DNA of 64,000 nt from an uncultured Draconibacterium sp. (GCF_963674925.1 NZ_OY771649.1:1918233-1982232), one strand, 5' to 3'; positions 43,244-53,113 are shown, counted from the first letter of the stretch. Notes: generated by a model not told the origin, from the sequence alone. Made by a program: numbers and translations.

Positions 43244-45736
43244 ATGCAAAACATTTATCCAAATAATTTCGAGGCAAAAATTGGTTTCGACCGCATTCGT
43301 GAGATGCTCACCAACAAGTGCATCAGCACCATGGGAGACGAATGGGTGCAGGAAATGCATTTTCAAACTTCGTACGACACCATTTTGTTACAATTGCATG
43401 AGGTTAATGAGTTTTGCCGCATTATCCGTGAGTTCGACAGTTTCCCGGCCACACATTTTTACGATCTGCGCGAGGCTTTACAAAAAATCCGACTGGAAGG
43501 TCGTTTCCTGGAGCCCGAAGAACTGTTTGATTTGAAACGTTCGCTGGAATCGGTACGAGCCATTGTTAATTTCTTTTCGAAACAGGAAGAAGAAGCCTTC
43601 CCTATTCTAAAACAGAAAACATCGCGGGTGCAGGTGTTTCCATACATATACGACCGCATTGATGTAATCATCAATAAATTTGGCAAGATCCGCGACAATG
43701 CATCGCCAGAGCTGGCACAAACGCGCCGCAGTATTTTAAATATGCAGTCGAACATGTCGAAACGTTTGCATGCCATTTTAAAACAAGCGCAAAAAAATGG
43801 CTGGGTGGAAGAAGACGCGTCGGTTTCAATCCGCGATGGACGTGCTGTTATTCCTGTTGCTGCGGCCAATAAACGCAAACTAAAAGGTATTGTTTACGAC
43901 GAGTCAGCAACCGGAAAAACATCGTATGTTGAGCCCAACGAAATCGTAGAAATGAACAACGAGATCCGCGAGTTGGAATACGCCGAACGCCGCGAGATCA
44001 TTAAAATACTCACCAATTTTGCAAACGATATTCGTCCCTACCTGGAAGAGTTGGCTTCCTCGTATGATTTCCTTGGCGAAATGGATTTTATTCGGGCAAA
44101 AGCATTGCTGGCGGTTGAATTTGATGCCATCCGCCCTGAATTTAAAGAGGAACCAATAATCGAATGGTATCACGCCATTCATCCACTGCTTTTAAAAACA
44201 TTAAAAAAGGAAAACCGCAAAATTGTTCCGCTCGATATAAAACTCACCGACGAAAAACATATCCTGTTGATTTCGGGACCAAACGCCGGAGGTAAATCGG
44301 TGTGCCTGAAAACAACCGGGCTGCTGCAATACATGTTGCAATGTGGGTTGCTTATCCCGGTAAACGAAGCCAGTAAAACAGGTGTTTTCGAACAACTTTT
44401 TATTGATATCGGCGACGAGCAATCGATGGAAAACGACCTGAGTACCTACAGTTCGCACCTGATGAACATGAAACATTTTGTGCGCAATTGTAACGAAAAA
44501 ACGCTGATCCTGATTGATGAATTTGGTACCGGAACCGAACCTATGCTGGGTGGAGCCATTGCCGAGTCAATTCTGGAGAAGTTGACAGAACTGGGTACTT
44601 TTGGTGTGATTACCACACACTACACCAACCTGAAACACTTTGCTTCGTCGGCCGAAGGAATTATAAACGGTGCTATGCTTTACGATTCACAAAATATGAA
44701 TCCGCTTTTCAAACTGGATATTGGCAAACCGGGCAGTTCATTTGCTTTTGAGATTGCAAGGAAAATAGGATTACCCGAAGATATTTTGGAGCATGCTACA
44801 GAAAAAGTGGGAAAAGACCACATTGATTTCGACCGTAACCTGCGCAAAATTAACCGCGACAAACGCTACTGGGAAACCAAGCGAATGAAGATCCGCAAAG
44901 TGGAAAAGATTATTGACGACACGGCAGAAACTTACGAGGCAGAATTGCAGGAAATTCAGAAGCAGCGAAAAGAGATTCTGAAAAAAGCTAAAGAAGAAGC
45001 GGATGCTTTACTGAAAGGGGTGAATAAGCGGATTGAAAACACCATTCAGGAAATTAAACAAGCCCAGGCAGATAAGGAAAAAACAAAAGAAGCACGGGCA
45101 AAATTGGGTGATCTGAAAAAGGATATCGACCGTAAAACAACGGGCAACGATTCGCAAATCTCTAAAAAGATGGAGAAACTGCGCATGCGCGAAGACAACC
45201 GAAATAAACACCGCCCCGATGAGTCGAAAAAGCCGGTAAGCAAAGAAAAGCTGGAGCAAAGCATAGAAATGCGTCCCGGCGATAAAGTGCGTTTAAAAGG
45301 ACAGGATACCGTTGGCGACCTCATTGAAATTAATGCAAAAAATGCAGTGGTTGCCTTTGGCCAGCTAATGACAACAATACCAAGTAAAAACCTGGAACGG
45401 ATAAGCAATAACGAAGCTAAAAAGCTGGATAAAAACCGTGGTGGACGGGCATCTGTTCTTAGCGAAGGTTTCTCTGAACGCCGCCTGAGTTTTAAACCAG
45501 AAATCGATATTCGTGGACAAAGAGCTGATGAAGCAATCTCGAAAATCACAGCGTTTATTGATGAAGCTATAATGTTTGAATCGGGTCAACTTCGAATCCT
45601 CCATGGCAAAGGGAATGGAATTCTGAGACAAATTATTCGCGAATACCTGCGCTCGGAACCCATGGTGCGCAGCTACAAAGATGAACATGTTGACTTTGGC
45701 GGTTCCGGGATTACAGTGGTAAACTTAGCACTATAA
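43244..45736 (+). CDS. mutS2: Endonuclease MutS2 (MutS-like ATPase with Smr domain)
   Basis: 830 residues. Core and ABC-type ATPase with Walker A SGPNAGGKSVCLKT (near 343) and Walker B LILIDEFGTGTEPMLGG; long coiled region 520-690; C-terminal Smr nuclease domain from DIRGQRADEAISKI with the catalytic LRILHGKGNGILR. MutS2 acts in suppression of recombination and in rescue of collided ribosomes rather than in mismatch repair. Full length, with a good promoter. Confidence 0.95.
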   Translation: MQNIYPNNFEAKIGFDRIREMLTNKCISTMGDEWVQEMHFQTSYDTILLQLHEVNEFCRIIREFDSFPATHFYDLREALQKIRLEGRFLEPEELFDLKRSLESVRAIVNFFSKQEEEAFPILKQKTSRVQVFPYIYDRIDVIINKFGKIRDNASPELAQTRRSILNMQSNMSKRLHAILKQAQKNGWVEEDASVSIRDGRAVIPVAAANKRKLKGIVYDESATGKTSYVEPNEIVEMNNEIRELEYAERREIIKILTNFANDIRPYLEELASSYDFLGEMDFIRAKALLAVEFDAIRPEFKEEPIIEWYHAIHPLLLKTLKKENRKIVPLDIKLTDEKHILLISGPNAGGKSVCLKTTGLLQYMLQCGLLIPVNEASKTGVFEQLFIDIGDEQSMENDLSTYSSHLMNMKHFVRNCNEKTLILIDEFGTGTEPMLGGAIAESILEKLTELGTFGVITTHYTNLKHFASSAEGIINGAMLYDSQNMNPLFKLDIGKPGSSFAFEIARKIGLPEDILEHATEKVGKDHIDFDRNLRKINRDKRYWETKRMKIRKVEKIIDDTAETYEAELQEIQKQRKEILKKAKEEADALLKGVNKRIENTIQEIKQAQADKEKTKEARAKLGDLKKDIDRKTTGNDSQISKKMEKLRMREDNRNKHRPDESKKPVSKEKLEQSIEMRPGDKVRLKGQDTVGDLIEINAKNAVVAFGQLMTTIPSKNLERISNNEAKKLDKNRGGRASVLSEGFSERRLSFKPEIDIRGQRADEAISKITAFIDEAIMFESGQLRILHGKGNGILRQIIREYLRSEPMVRSYKDEHVDFGGSGITVVNLAL

Positions 45737-45796
45737 ACCGGGATTTTTGATAAAACCAAATCAGTGTCTTCTGCGAAATCAGCGAGAAACTTAAAT

Positions 45797-46489
45797 ATGA
45801 AAACCAACTTCAAAGTAATAGCCTTCGATGCCGACGACACCCTTTGGGTAAACGAAACATTCTTTCGCGAAACCGAGGAAATGTTTTGTGCGCTACTTTC
45901 GGAGTTCAGCACATCTGACGAAATCATGGAAGTGCTTTATACCATCGAAATACAAAACCTGGAAGAATACGGTTACGGCACCAAAGGATTTGTACTTTCA
46001 ATGGTTGAGACGGCGTTGAAAATTACCGGCAATAAAGTACCACAGGAAATTATAGAGCAAATTATTGAACTGGGTAAAAAACAGATCAACCAGCCGGTAG
46101 AATTGCTCGACGGCGTTATTGAAACACTGGAATATTTGCAGCAAAAAGACTATAAATTAATTGTGGCTACCAAAGGCGATCTGCTTGATCAGGAACGAAA
46201 ACTTAAAAAGTCGAAACTGGAGAAATACTTTCATCATGTGGAAGTGATGAGCAATAAAAAACCGGCAGACTACCAAAAGCTCATCAACCATCTGGAGATT
46301 GCTCCGGAAGATTTTCTAATGATCGGAAATTCATATAAATCAGACATCGAACCGGTACTGCAACTGGGCGGTTTTGGTATCCATATTCCTTTTCATATTA
46401 CCTGGATTCACGAACAAGTGGAAGAAGTGGAAGATCATCGGAACTGGATAAAACGATCAAACATAGCTGAAATAAAAACGATTTTATAA
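45797..46489 (+). CDS. HAD-superfamily hydrolase
   Basis: 230 residues. HAD motif I FDADDTLW near the N terminus, motif II VATKGD, then KKPADYQKLINHL and motif IV MIGNSYKSDIEP. Like YjjG/phosphoglycolate-phosphatase relatives, it probably dephosphorylates a nucleotide or sugar phosphate. ATG 45797 is favoured since the earlier start (45764) adds residues before the first strand. Confidence 0.85.
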   Translation: MKTNFKVIAFDADDTLWVNETFFRETEEMFCALLSEFSTSDEIMEVLYTIEIQNLEEYGYGTKGFVLSMVETALKITGNKVPQEIIEQIIELGKKQINQPVELLDGVIETLEYLQQKDYKLIVATKGDLLDQERKLKKSKLEKYFHHVEVMSNKKPADYQKLINHLEIAPEDFLMIGNSYKSDIEPVLQLGGFGIHIPFHITWIHEQVEEVEDHRNWIKRSNIAEIKTIL

Positions 46490-46577
46490 AGTATCCCGAA
46501 GCATTATAATTCACTCATATTGTAAAGGTTTAGTTCTAAAGTTTAATTATTTTTAGCCTTCAACTAAACCAACAACA

Positions 46578-48332
46578 ATGAGAAACCTGTCAGTATCGAT
46601 ACTTCTTACCCTTTTATTTTCATCCTGTTCTCACAAGCCTTACGAAACAAAACCCAATATCATTATTATTTTGGCCGACGACCAAGGTTGGGGAGATTTA
46701 AGTTGTAAGGGAAATACAAACATTGAAACGCCAAACATCGATAAGCTGGCTGAAACCGGCGTTACTTTCGACCGGTTTTTTGTTTGTGCCGTTTGCTCCC
46801 CTACCCGGGCCGAATTGTTAACAGGACGCTATCATGTGCGCAGTGGTGTTTGGTCAACCGGAGCAGGAGGAGAACGAATGGATCTTGATGAGACTACCAT
46901 CGCCGAAGTATTTAAAAATGCCGGTTACGCTACCGCAGCTTATGGAAAATGGCACAACGGCATGCAGGCTCCCTACCACCCAAACTCAAGAGGCTTTGAT
47001 GACTTTTACGGCTTCTGTTCCGGTCATTGGGGAAACTATTACAGCCCTATGTTAGAACATAATGGTGAGATTGTAAAAGGCGATGGTTTTATCATAGACG
47101 ACCTTACCCAAAAAGGGCTGGAATTTATTGAAGAAAACGCGGACAAACCATTTCTGTTGTATTTGCCATTTAACACACCTCATTCGCCAATGCAGGTCCC
47201 CGATAAATTCTGGGAAAAGTATAAAAACAAAAACCTTGCTATGTTTTATCGCGACAAGGAAAAGGAGGACACGCTGTTTACAAAAGCTGCTTTGGCCATG
47301 TGCGAGAACATCGATTGGAATGTAGGTCGTATTTCTCAAAAAGTTGAAGAATTGGGATTGACAGAGAATACCATCATACTTTATCTTTCGGATAACGGCC
47401 CAAATGGATTTCGCTGGAATGATAACATGAAAGGGAAAAAAGGCTCAACCGATGAAGGTGGAGTACGTTCTCCGCTTATTATAAAATGGGAAGGCAATTT
47501 ACGAGCCGGTAAAGAAATCAGCGAAATTACCAGCGGAATAGATTTACTCCCAACACTGGCCGAATTGGCCGGGATAGAAGTACGCACAAAAAATCCACTT
47601 GATGGCCTCAGTATAAAACCCTTACTAACCGATGATGACACAGAATGGCAGGATCGGATCATTTATAATTACTGGGGAGGCAGATTGAGCTTAAGAAATC
47701 AGAAATTCAGGCTCGATCACCAAAATAAGCTTTTTGATATGGAAAATGATCCGGGACAGCATATCGACGTTTCGGAAAAGTACCCTAATGAATACCAACA
47801 ACTGCTTTTGGCAAAAACAAACTGGCAAAAAGAAGTAGCAAGCGAATTGGACAGAGATGCCAAACGACCATTTACAATCGGTCATCCAAGTGTCTTTCAA
47901 ACTCAACTCCCAGCTCGCGATGCAATTGCCCACGGCAATATAAAACGATCAAACAAATATCCCAACAGCACTTATTTAACGAACTGGATGGCTACTACCG
48001 ATAAAATTACCTTCGATGCGGAAGTACTCACCAGCGGCAATTATGAAATTGAGTTGTTCTATACCTGCCCTGAAGAAGAAATCGGTTCAAACCTTAAACT
48101 TAGCTTTAACGATTCTCAGCTCGAATTCGAAATAAACGAAGCCTGTAATTCTTCATTACTCGACGACAGGGATATTTATCCACGAATGGAAGGGTATGTA
48201 AAAGAATTTCACCGAAAAAAAGTTGGCACCATATACTTAGAAGAAGGAAAGGGATTACTGACCTTACAAGCCACCCTGATTCCCGGCAATCATGTAATGG
48301 ATTTTAGATTGCTTCTTCTTCGGAAAATCTAA
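46578..48332 (+). CDS. Sulfatase (formylglycine-dependent, S1 family), lipoprotein
   Basis: 584 residues. Lipoprotein signal LLFSSC (C17). Sulfatase motif C73-S-P-T-R77 (Cys converted to formylglycine by an anaerobic or FGE-type maturase not seen here), calcium ligands DD at 34-35, GKWHNG and DNGPNG. A C-terminal beta domain of about 150 residues resembles carbohydrate-binding modules. It removes sulfate esters from glycans in the periplasm or on the surface. It precedes a VOC gene and a GH110-like gene on the same strand. Confidence 0.92.
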   Translation: MRNLSVSILLTLLFSSCSHKPYETKPNIIIILADDQGWGDLSCKGNTNIETPNIDKLAETGVTFDRFFVCAVCSPTRAELLTGRYHVRSGVWSTGAGGERMDLDETTIAEVFKNAGYATAAYGKWHNGMQAPYHPNSRGFDDFYGFCSGHWGNYYSPMLEHNGEIVKGDGFIIDDLTQKGLEFIEENADKPFLLYLPFNTPHSPMQVPDKFWEKYKNKNLAMFYRDKEKEDTLFTKAALAMCENIDWNVGRISQKVEELGLTENTIILYLSDNGPNGFRWNDNMKGKKGSTDEGGVRSPLIIKWEGNLRAGKEISEITSGIDLLPTLAELAGIEVRTKNPLDGLSIKPLLTDDDTEWQDRIIYNYWGGRLSLRNQKFRLDHQNKLFDMENDPGQHIDVSEKYPNEYQQLLLAKTNWQKEVASELDRDAKRPFTIGHPSVFQTQLPARDAIAHGNIKRSNKYPNSTYLTNWMATTDKITFDAEVLTSGNYEIELFYTCPEEEIGSNLKLSFNDSQLEFEINEACNSSLLDDRDIYPRMEGYVKEFHRKKVGTIYLEEGKGLLTLQATLIPGNHVMDFRLLLLRKI

Positions 48333-48384
48333 TTTGTGATGAACTATTTTATAGGTTCTACTTTTAAATGATAAAAGCTAAAAG

Positions 48385-48801
48385 ATGAAAAAAGTAACAG
48401 GCATCGGCGGAATCTTCTTCAAAACAAAAAATCCCGAACAGATGAAGGAGTGGTACAACAAAAATCTGGGATTGGTAACAAACGAATACGGATCGGTATT
48501 TGAATTCAGAAAGTCGGACACGCCGGATGAAAAGGCGTATTCGGTTTGGAGTCCGTTTGAAGAGGACACTGACTATTTTGAACCGTCAGAGAAAGAATTT
48601 ATGATCAACTATCGGGTTGAAAATATTGAAAAACTGGTCGCGGAATTAAAAGAGGCAGGAGTAACCATTTGTGATGAAATTGAAACGTATGAGTATGGGA
48701 AGTTTGTCCACATCATGGATCCTGAAAACAACAAAATAGAACTTTGGGAACCCGTTGATGAAGTTTTCCAATCGATGTACGAAGGAAAAACCACAAAATA
48801 G
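48385..48801 (+). CDS. VOC-superfamily (glyoxalase-fold) protein
   Basis: 138 residues, one pair of beta-alpha-beta-beta-beta modules: GIGGIFFKTKNPEQMKEWYNKNLGL... and NYRVENIEKLVAELKEAGV..., with metal-type Glu in NNKIELWEP. Dioxygenase, lyase or resistance activity cannot be assigned. Located between sulfatase and GH110-like genes. Confidence 0.85.
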   Translation: MKKVTGIGGIFFKTKNPEQMKEWYNKNLGLVTNEYGSVFEFRKSDTPDEKAYSVWSPFEEDTDYFEPSEKEFMINYRVENIEKLVAELKEAGVTICDEIETYEYGKFVHIMDPENNKIELWEPVDEVFQSMYEGKTTK

Positions 48802-48828
48802 TATCTTGCAAAAAAAATAGCAATTACT

Positions 48829-50697
48829 ATGAGACCCGGATTTCTAATAATACTGTTTTCTTGGCTGTTTACCGTTACCTTGCAGGCTTCGGCTTCTGAA
48901 ATTCCAAACGACACCACATACATTTTTCTGAAAGATTACGGTTTATACAAAACCCGGAAAAACAATGCCATTAAACACTTCTACAAAGCACTTGAAGATT
49001 TAAAAACAGATCAGCCAAAAGTACTGGTATTCTCCACCGGTACCTATCATTTTTATCCCGATGGTTGCGAAACCAGGGTGTACTACGAAGCAAACACTTT
49101 AAATGCACATCCGAAAGTTTGTGCGTTTCATTTTGAGAATATCAAAAACCTGGTAATCGACGGGCGCGGCAGCCACCTGATCTTTCATCAGGAAATGCAG
49201 CCCTTCACTTTCTTCAATTGTCAAAATATTACCCTTAAAAACGTTACGATTGACTGGGAACAACCTTTTATTGGCCAGGCCGAGGTTTTACGGGTGAACG
49301 ATCTTTATATGGATATTGCCCTTAATCCCAGAGAAACGCCCTACCGTTTAGAGGAAGGAAAGATATTTTTTGATGTGGGTAATGGCCAGTCGAATGAATG
49401 GAGTAAAACATTGGAGTTCGACCGAAATGACAGGTATATTGTTCCACATACCGGCGACATCCCTTGTTTGGGCGAAGACTGGGATGCGTATTCTGCCGAG
49501 GCTACCATGCCAGGGATTGTGCGTCTGCATTTCAACTTTAAACGAAAGCCCCAAATTGGGAATTTCCTGATAATGCAGCATGCCACGCCTACTCATGCAG
49601 GCATTTTTATTACCGAATCGGAAAACATTACCATCGAAAATCTCAGGCTGTATCATGCTGCAGGCTCGGGTATTTTGGCACAATACAGCAAAAACCTGGA
49701 GTTTGACCGGTATCAGGCAATCCCCAACCGTACTAAAATCCGCTATCTTGGAGGAGGTTTTGATGGTTTACAAGTCGTGAATTGTAAGGACAATATTCTT
49801 GTCGACCGTTGTACTTTTGAGGGACTGGTTAATGAACCTGTCCGTGTTTACAGCATCAGTCTTCGTGTTGACGAAGTTGTGTCGGCAAACCAGGTTAAAT
49901 GCAGCTACCTGAATAAACAAAGTGAGATTCAAAACTGGGCTCGTCCTGGAGATGTGGTTAGTTTTATTGGACGTAATTCGGATTCTTCATCTGAAACATA
50001 CACGATTAAAACGGTCACTGCTATCGATAAAGAACATTTTTCGCTACAATTTGAGCAAGCGATTCCCAACAGTCTGAGCGCAGGAGACGTAATTGAAAAC
50101 CTGAGCTGGATACCTGATCTGACCATTAAGAACAGTAATTTTAAAAGTAGCCGGGCAAGTGGCCTTGTTGTTGAAACAGCCGGTAAAGTTGAAATTGAAA
50201 ACAATACGTTTGAATCAAGCGGAAGTGCTATTCGTATTGCAGGCGATGCAAATACGTCGCTCAAAACAGGTGGCGCAACCGATGTATCCATCTCCGGAAA
50301 TATATTTACATCGTTATGTAATACAAGTGCGTATCGTTACAACGAAGCAATTATATCCATCTACCCCATCATTCCCGCTTTAAATGATGATACTCCTGTT
50401 TATCACCGCAACATCAGCATTCAGAACAACCGGTTTAATCCGTTCGATTATCCACTTCTCTATGCACTTTCTGTTAACGGATTGACATTTTCAGGAAACA
50501 CCGTTACCAGAAGTTATGATTTTGCCCCGTTTCATAACCGTCTTTACACCTTTAGCCTTGAATATTGCAAACATGTTGAGATTACTGACAATAACATTTC
50601 GGATGACCTCCTGGGGAAAAATATCTATTTGAAAAAGACCCCGGAAAATCTGCTTAAAACGGATATGGAGTCTATCTTCACGATTGAAAAGTACTGA
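48829..50697 (+). CDS. GH110-like right-handed beta-helix glycosidase
   Basis: 622 residues. Signal peptide about 1-23. Parallel beta-helix coils dominate from 130 to 600 (repeated N-I-T-I-x-N and V-x-I-x-x-N strands). Layout and blocks DGRGSHLIFHQEMQPFTFFNC, AAGSGILAQYSKNLEFDRY and GGFDGLQVVNCKDNILVDRCTFEGLVNEPVRVY match alpha-1,3-galactosidases of family GH110. In that family the last block usually contains a DD pair and VHG; here it is NE and VYS, so catalysis may differ. It probably works with the sulfatase on sulfated galactans or mucin-like glycans. Confidence 0.72.
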   Translation: MRPGFLIILFSWLFTVTLQASASEIPNDTTYIFLKDYGLYKTRKNNAIKHFYKALEDLKTDQPKVLVFSTGTYHFYPDGCETRVYYEANTLNAHPKVCAFHFENIKNLVIDGRGSHLIFHQEMQPFTFFNCQNITLKNVTIDWEQPFIGQAEVLRVNDLYMDIALNPRETPYRLEEGKIFFDVGNGQSNEWSKTLEFDRNDRYIVPHTGDIPCLGEDWDAYSAEATMPGIVRLHFNFKRKPQIGNFLIMQHATPTHAGIFITESENITIENLRLYHAAGSGILAQYSKNLEFDRYQAIPNRTKIRYLGGGFDGLQVVNCKDNILVDRCTFEGLVNEPVRVYSISLRVDEVVSANQVKCSYLNKQSEIQNWARPGDVVSFIGRNSDSSSETYTIKTVTAIDKEHFSLQFEQAIPNSLSAGDVIENLSWIPDLTIKNSNFKSSRASGLVVETAGKVEIENNTFESSGSAIRIAGDANTSLKTGGATDVSISGNIFTSLCNTSAYRYNEAIISIYPIIPALNDDTPVYHRNISIQNNRFNPFDYPLLYALSVNGLTFSGNTVTRSYDFAPFHNRLYTFSLEYCKHVEITDNNISDDLLGKNIYLKKTPENLLKTDMESIFTIEKY

Positions 50698-50897
50698 TTA
50701 CTTAGAGACAACTTCATAAAAACTGATTACCGCCGTAAAATAAGCGGAATCGGGTCTTGTCGTTGTTACTTTTTCTCTTATTGTTTTACTTTTACCACCT
50801 GACGCAATAATCGAAAAATATTAAAATACTGTGGTGATCCATTTTTACGATGGTTCTACTTTTTCAGTACACTTTTTGAAGTGGTTTGTAAATACAA

Positions 50898-50926
50898 AAC
50901 CGTTCATGTTGATGAACGGTTTTTTT
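50898..50926 (+). terminator. Terminator downstream of the GH110-like gene
   Basis: AACCGTTCAT (50898-50907) pairs with ATGAACGGTT (50912-50921), then a T run. It lies about 200 bp after the stop codon. Confidence 0.75.
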
Positions 50927-51010
50927 ATTGTGGTCAGCCTTCTGTTGTCTTTTGAACCTTCTGCGATACAAGATTTTTATTAACATAATATTGTAAAAAG
51001 GCAAAAAGAA

Positions 51011-51101
51011 AGGGTAGAACTTAAGGACGCTTTTTAGTGATGATTGATAATTTACAAACCCCTTTATACAGAACCAATCAAATTAGAAGTCGTTCTACCC
51101 T
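51011..51101. repeat. 91-bp element with 10-bp terminal inverted repeats
   Basis: AGGGTAGAAC at the left and GTTCTACCCT at the right are perfect complements with 71 bp between them and no coding capacity. It could be an IS end pair with the middle deleted or a miniature inverted-repeat element. No target duplication is evident. Confidence 0.4.
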
Positions 51102-51787
51102 GTTATACAAACCCTATATTTTTATTTTCCTAATTTGTTCTTCTTATAGCAATCGATGTTCCAAAAATCGCTAGTTACTCATTTTCTGACACTTAGCCGT
51201 GCCAAACTTTTTATTAACGGTCTCATATTGGGACATTTTTCTCGATATAGAACTCAAAATGGACAAGGCACTCTTTCGTTTATTGGTAATTATGCCCCTG
51301 TAAATAATCCGTCGGAGGTATAAAATGATAGAATGTCATTATAATTAATGGGTAAACCTGATTGAATTCAGCATCACTCTCCCAATCTTTACTTATCAAA
51401 CTTCCAAAGAGATATTAAATGGAGATATAAAAACAAAAGGCAACTCAACAGTCGCCTTTGTATATTTTCTTACGTCCTCGTAAGATGTAAAAGAATTGTG
51501 CCTTATTTAAATCGCTTGAGTTGAATTGAAAAGGGTAATAGAATATAGCCCTAACCAATTTTATCTTCCACAACAACAGATCCGGTCGATCGTTGTTATT
51601 TCAAATTTACGCATACAAATACAAAAAACCTTGAAACGGCCTGTCATTTCAGCCTATTTCAGCAAACTGCCTAAAACCTGATCGGTATTTTTAACATCCG
51701 TGATAAGTCAACTTTTCCAGCGATTTACATTTTTATTGTATGAGTTGGCTATTGAGAAAACGTGTTTTGGATTTGACTAAAAAAGAA

Positions 51788-51811
51788 AAGGGCAGTTCAA
51801 CAACTGCCCTT
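51788..51811 (+). terminator. Orphan hairpin AAGGGCAGTT/AACTGCCCTT
   Basis: A perfect 10-bp stem with loop CAAC. A similar hairpin (AAAGGC, inner ACT/AGT, loop CAAC) lies at 51436-51459. Both look like intrinsic terminators without a nearby gene. Confidence 0.5.
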
Positions 51812-51995
51812 ATTAATGTTAACCCCCAAACACACAATAGGTCGGAACGACCTATCACCAACAAAGAAAATAATTCTTTTCAACTTACACAAATAAATAT
51901 ATCCAAATCCGCTAAATTTAGGCAATTCACCTATTACTCTCTCAGCATTTTTAACCCCTAAAATATCTGTAGTGTTCATTTCATTAGCCAATATA

Positions 51996-52018
51996 AAAAC
52001 CCGGAATAAAATCCCGGG
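51996..52018 (-). terminator. Terminator of the TonB-domain gene
   Basis: On the - strand CCCGG pairs with CCGGG around a 9-base loop, followed by TTTTT, 40 bp after the stop. Confidence 0.7.
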
Positions 52019-52057
52019 CTTATAGTTTTCAAATATTAATGATTAATGATCAAACGC

Positions 52058-52804
52058 CTACCTTTTTTCCATCATGGCCATTAATGCTTCGTATGACTCT
52101 AATCCTTTTGCCCGGGCAAAAAATTCAGTATTCAAATCAATAGTTCCCAGTTCGAATAAACGGTTCCAGTCTTCTCGTGCTCCTGCGATGTTTCCTCTTT
52201 CATAACGGCATAGCCCTCGCACTAACAAAAGACTTTGATCGTAAGGCATGTAAGTGATTCCTCTGGTTAGAAGGCGTTCTGCTTTTTTCGATTTTCCTTT
52301 TTCAAAAAAACTCTCGGTCCCATGAGTGAAACAATAAGTAGCAATTTCCCGAAATTTCTCATTGGTTTTCTTAGCATTTTTAGACAATGAAAATACAATA
52401 GAAACTTCCTGTTCCATCGAAACCGGAATACCATCTTTTAGTCCTGGTTTCCACATTCCATTTGTCGATTCCAGTACTCGAACAAGTTCATCGTCTATCT
52501 CCGGGCACACACCATTTACAATGTCGATATTGCTTACTTTACCCTGAGCATTTACGTTGAACTTAATCACTTCTGTTCCTTCCTGATAACAATTTTTTGC
52601 CTTTTCCGGATATTTTATGTTAGCAGACATGTATTGCTGTAAATATTTGGCGTCGTTATTCGAGAAATCGACATAGTTTTCAATACCGGTAAAAGCAGGA
52701 GGTGAAATCTCTACTTCATCAATAGCATTGGATGGGGTATCATTTTGCCCCACTGCCAGCAAACATATACATATTGCCAGCATAATAAATAATAATTTTT
52801 TCAT
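52058..52804 (-). CDS. Secreted TonB C-terminal-domain protein with TPR-like tail
   Basis: 248 residues. Signal peptide about 1-20 (ICLLAVGQ). A TonB_C domain (about 65-140: MSANIKYPEKAKNCYQEGTEVIKFNVNAQGKVSNIDIVNG...WKPGLKDGIPV) is followed by a helical TPR-like part (about 150-245). It lacks the N-terminal membrane anchor and proline linker of a true TonB, so it is not an obvious energy transducer and may have a periplasmic scaffold role. ATG 52804 chosen over 52828 by signal-peptide fit. Confidence 0.78.
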   Translation of the reverse strand: MKKLLFIMLAICICLLAVGQNDTPSNAIDEVEISPPAFTGIENYVDFSNNDAKYLQQYMSANIKYPEKAKNCYQEGTEVIKFNVNAQGKVSNIDIVNGVCPEIDDELVRVLESTNGMWKPGLKDGIPVSMEQEVSIVFSLSKNAKKTNEKFREIATYCFTHGTESFFEKGKSKKAERLLTRGITYMPYDQSLLLVRGLCRYERGNIAGAREDWNRLFELGTIDLNTEFFARAKGLESYEALMAMMEKR

Positions 52805-52828
52805 GGCTTTCTGGTGTTTAATTAACAT

Positions 52829-53113
52829 TAATAAAACAGGCTTCTGAGTATTTTCCTCCTTTCTTAATCAGAAACTTTTAGTTTACAAGTTACGACGAAA
52901 TGAAAAGTAAAGTCTTAAAACTATGTTGCATTCATTACACATGTCTTCTAATCCTTTAAAATATGTCGCGGATTTAAACGATGTCGTATTAATGAATTTA
53001 TAATTGTTGATGAATAATTTTGAAAAGTGGTGATTTCGATCAATTCTTTTCATTCCTAATCGAGAATAAAAAGGTGTTTTTGGTGTCTGACACAGAATTA
53101 CAGGTGCTTTCAT
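52829..53113. other. Intergenic region after the AraC-type gene
   Basis: AT-rich, between the TonB-domain gene and the AraC-type gene, both on the - strand. The - strand frame 52883-53113 (76 codons) begins right after the AraC stop codon but has no family features or regular composition. No terminator is evident. Confidence 0.3.

Larger units (their letters stand above)
50698..51995. other. Hairpin-rich gene desert
   Basis: About 1.3 kb with no credible gene, AT-rich. Contents: terminator at 50898-50926; inverted repeat AGGGTAGAAC/GTTCTACCCT at 51011-51020 and 51092-51101; hairpins at 51436-51459, 51468-51485, 51788-51811 and 51837-51855. The + strand frame 51740-51961 reads through two of these hairpins and is not called. 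It may hold decayed mobile DNA or short non-coding transcripts. Confidence 0.45.

Noticed and set aside
51740..51961. + strand reading frame of 73 codons
   Set aside because: It reads through two strong hairpins, has low-complexity composition and no family features, and lacks a promoter or ribosome binding site.
52883..53113. - strand frame of 76 codons starting right after the AraC-type stop codon
   Set aside because: The adjacency looks operon-like, but the product is Phe/Asn/Lys-rich without periodicity or a recognisable domain. AT-rich DNA makes such frames common.
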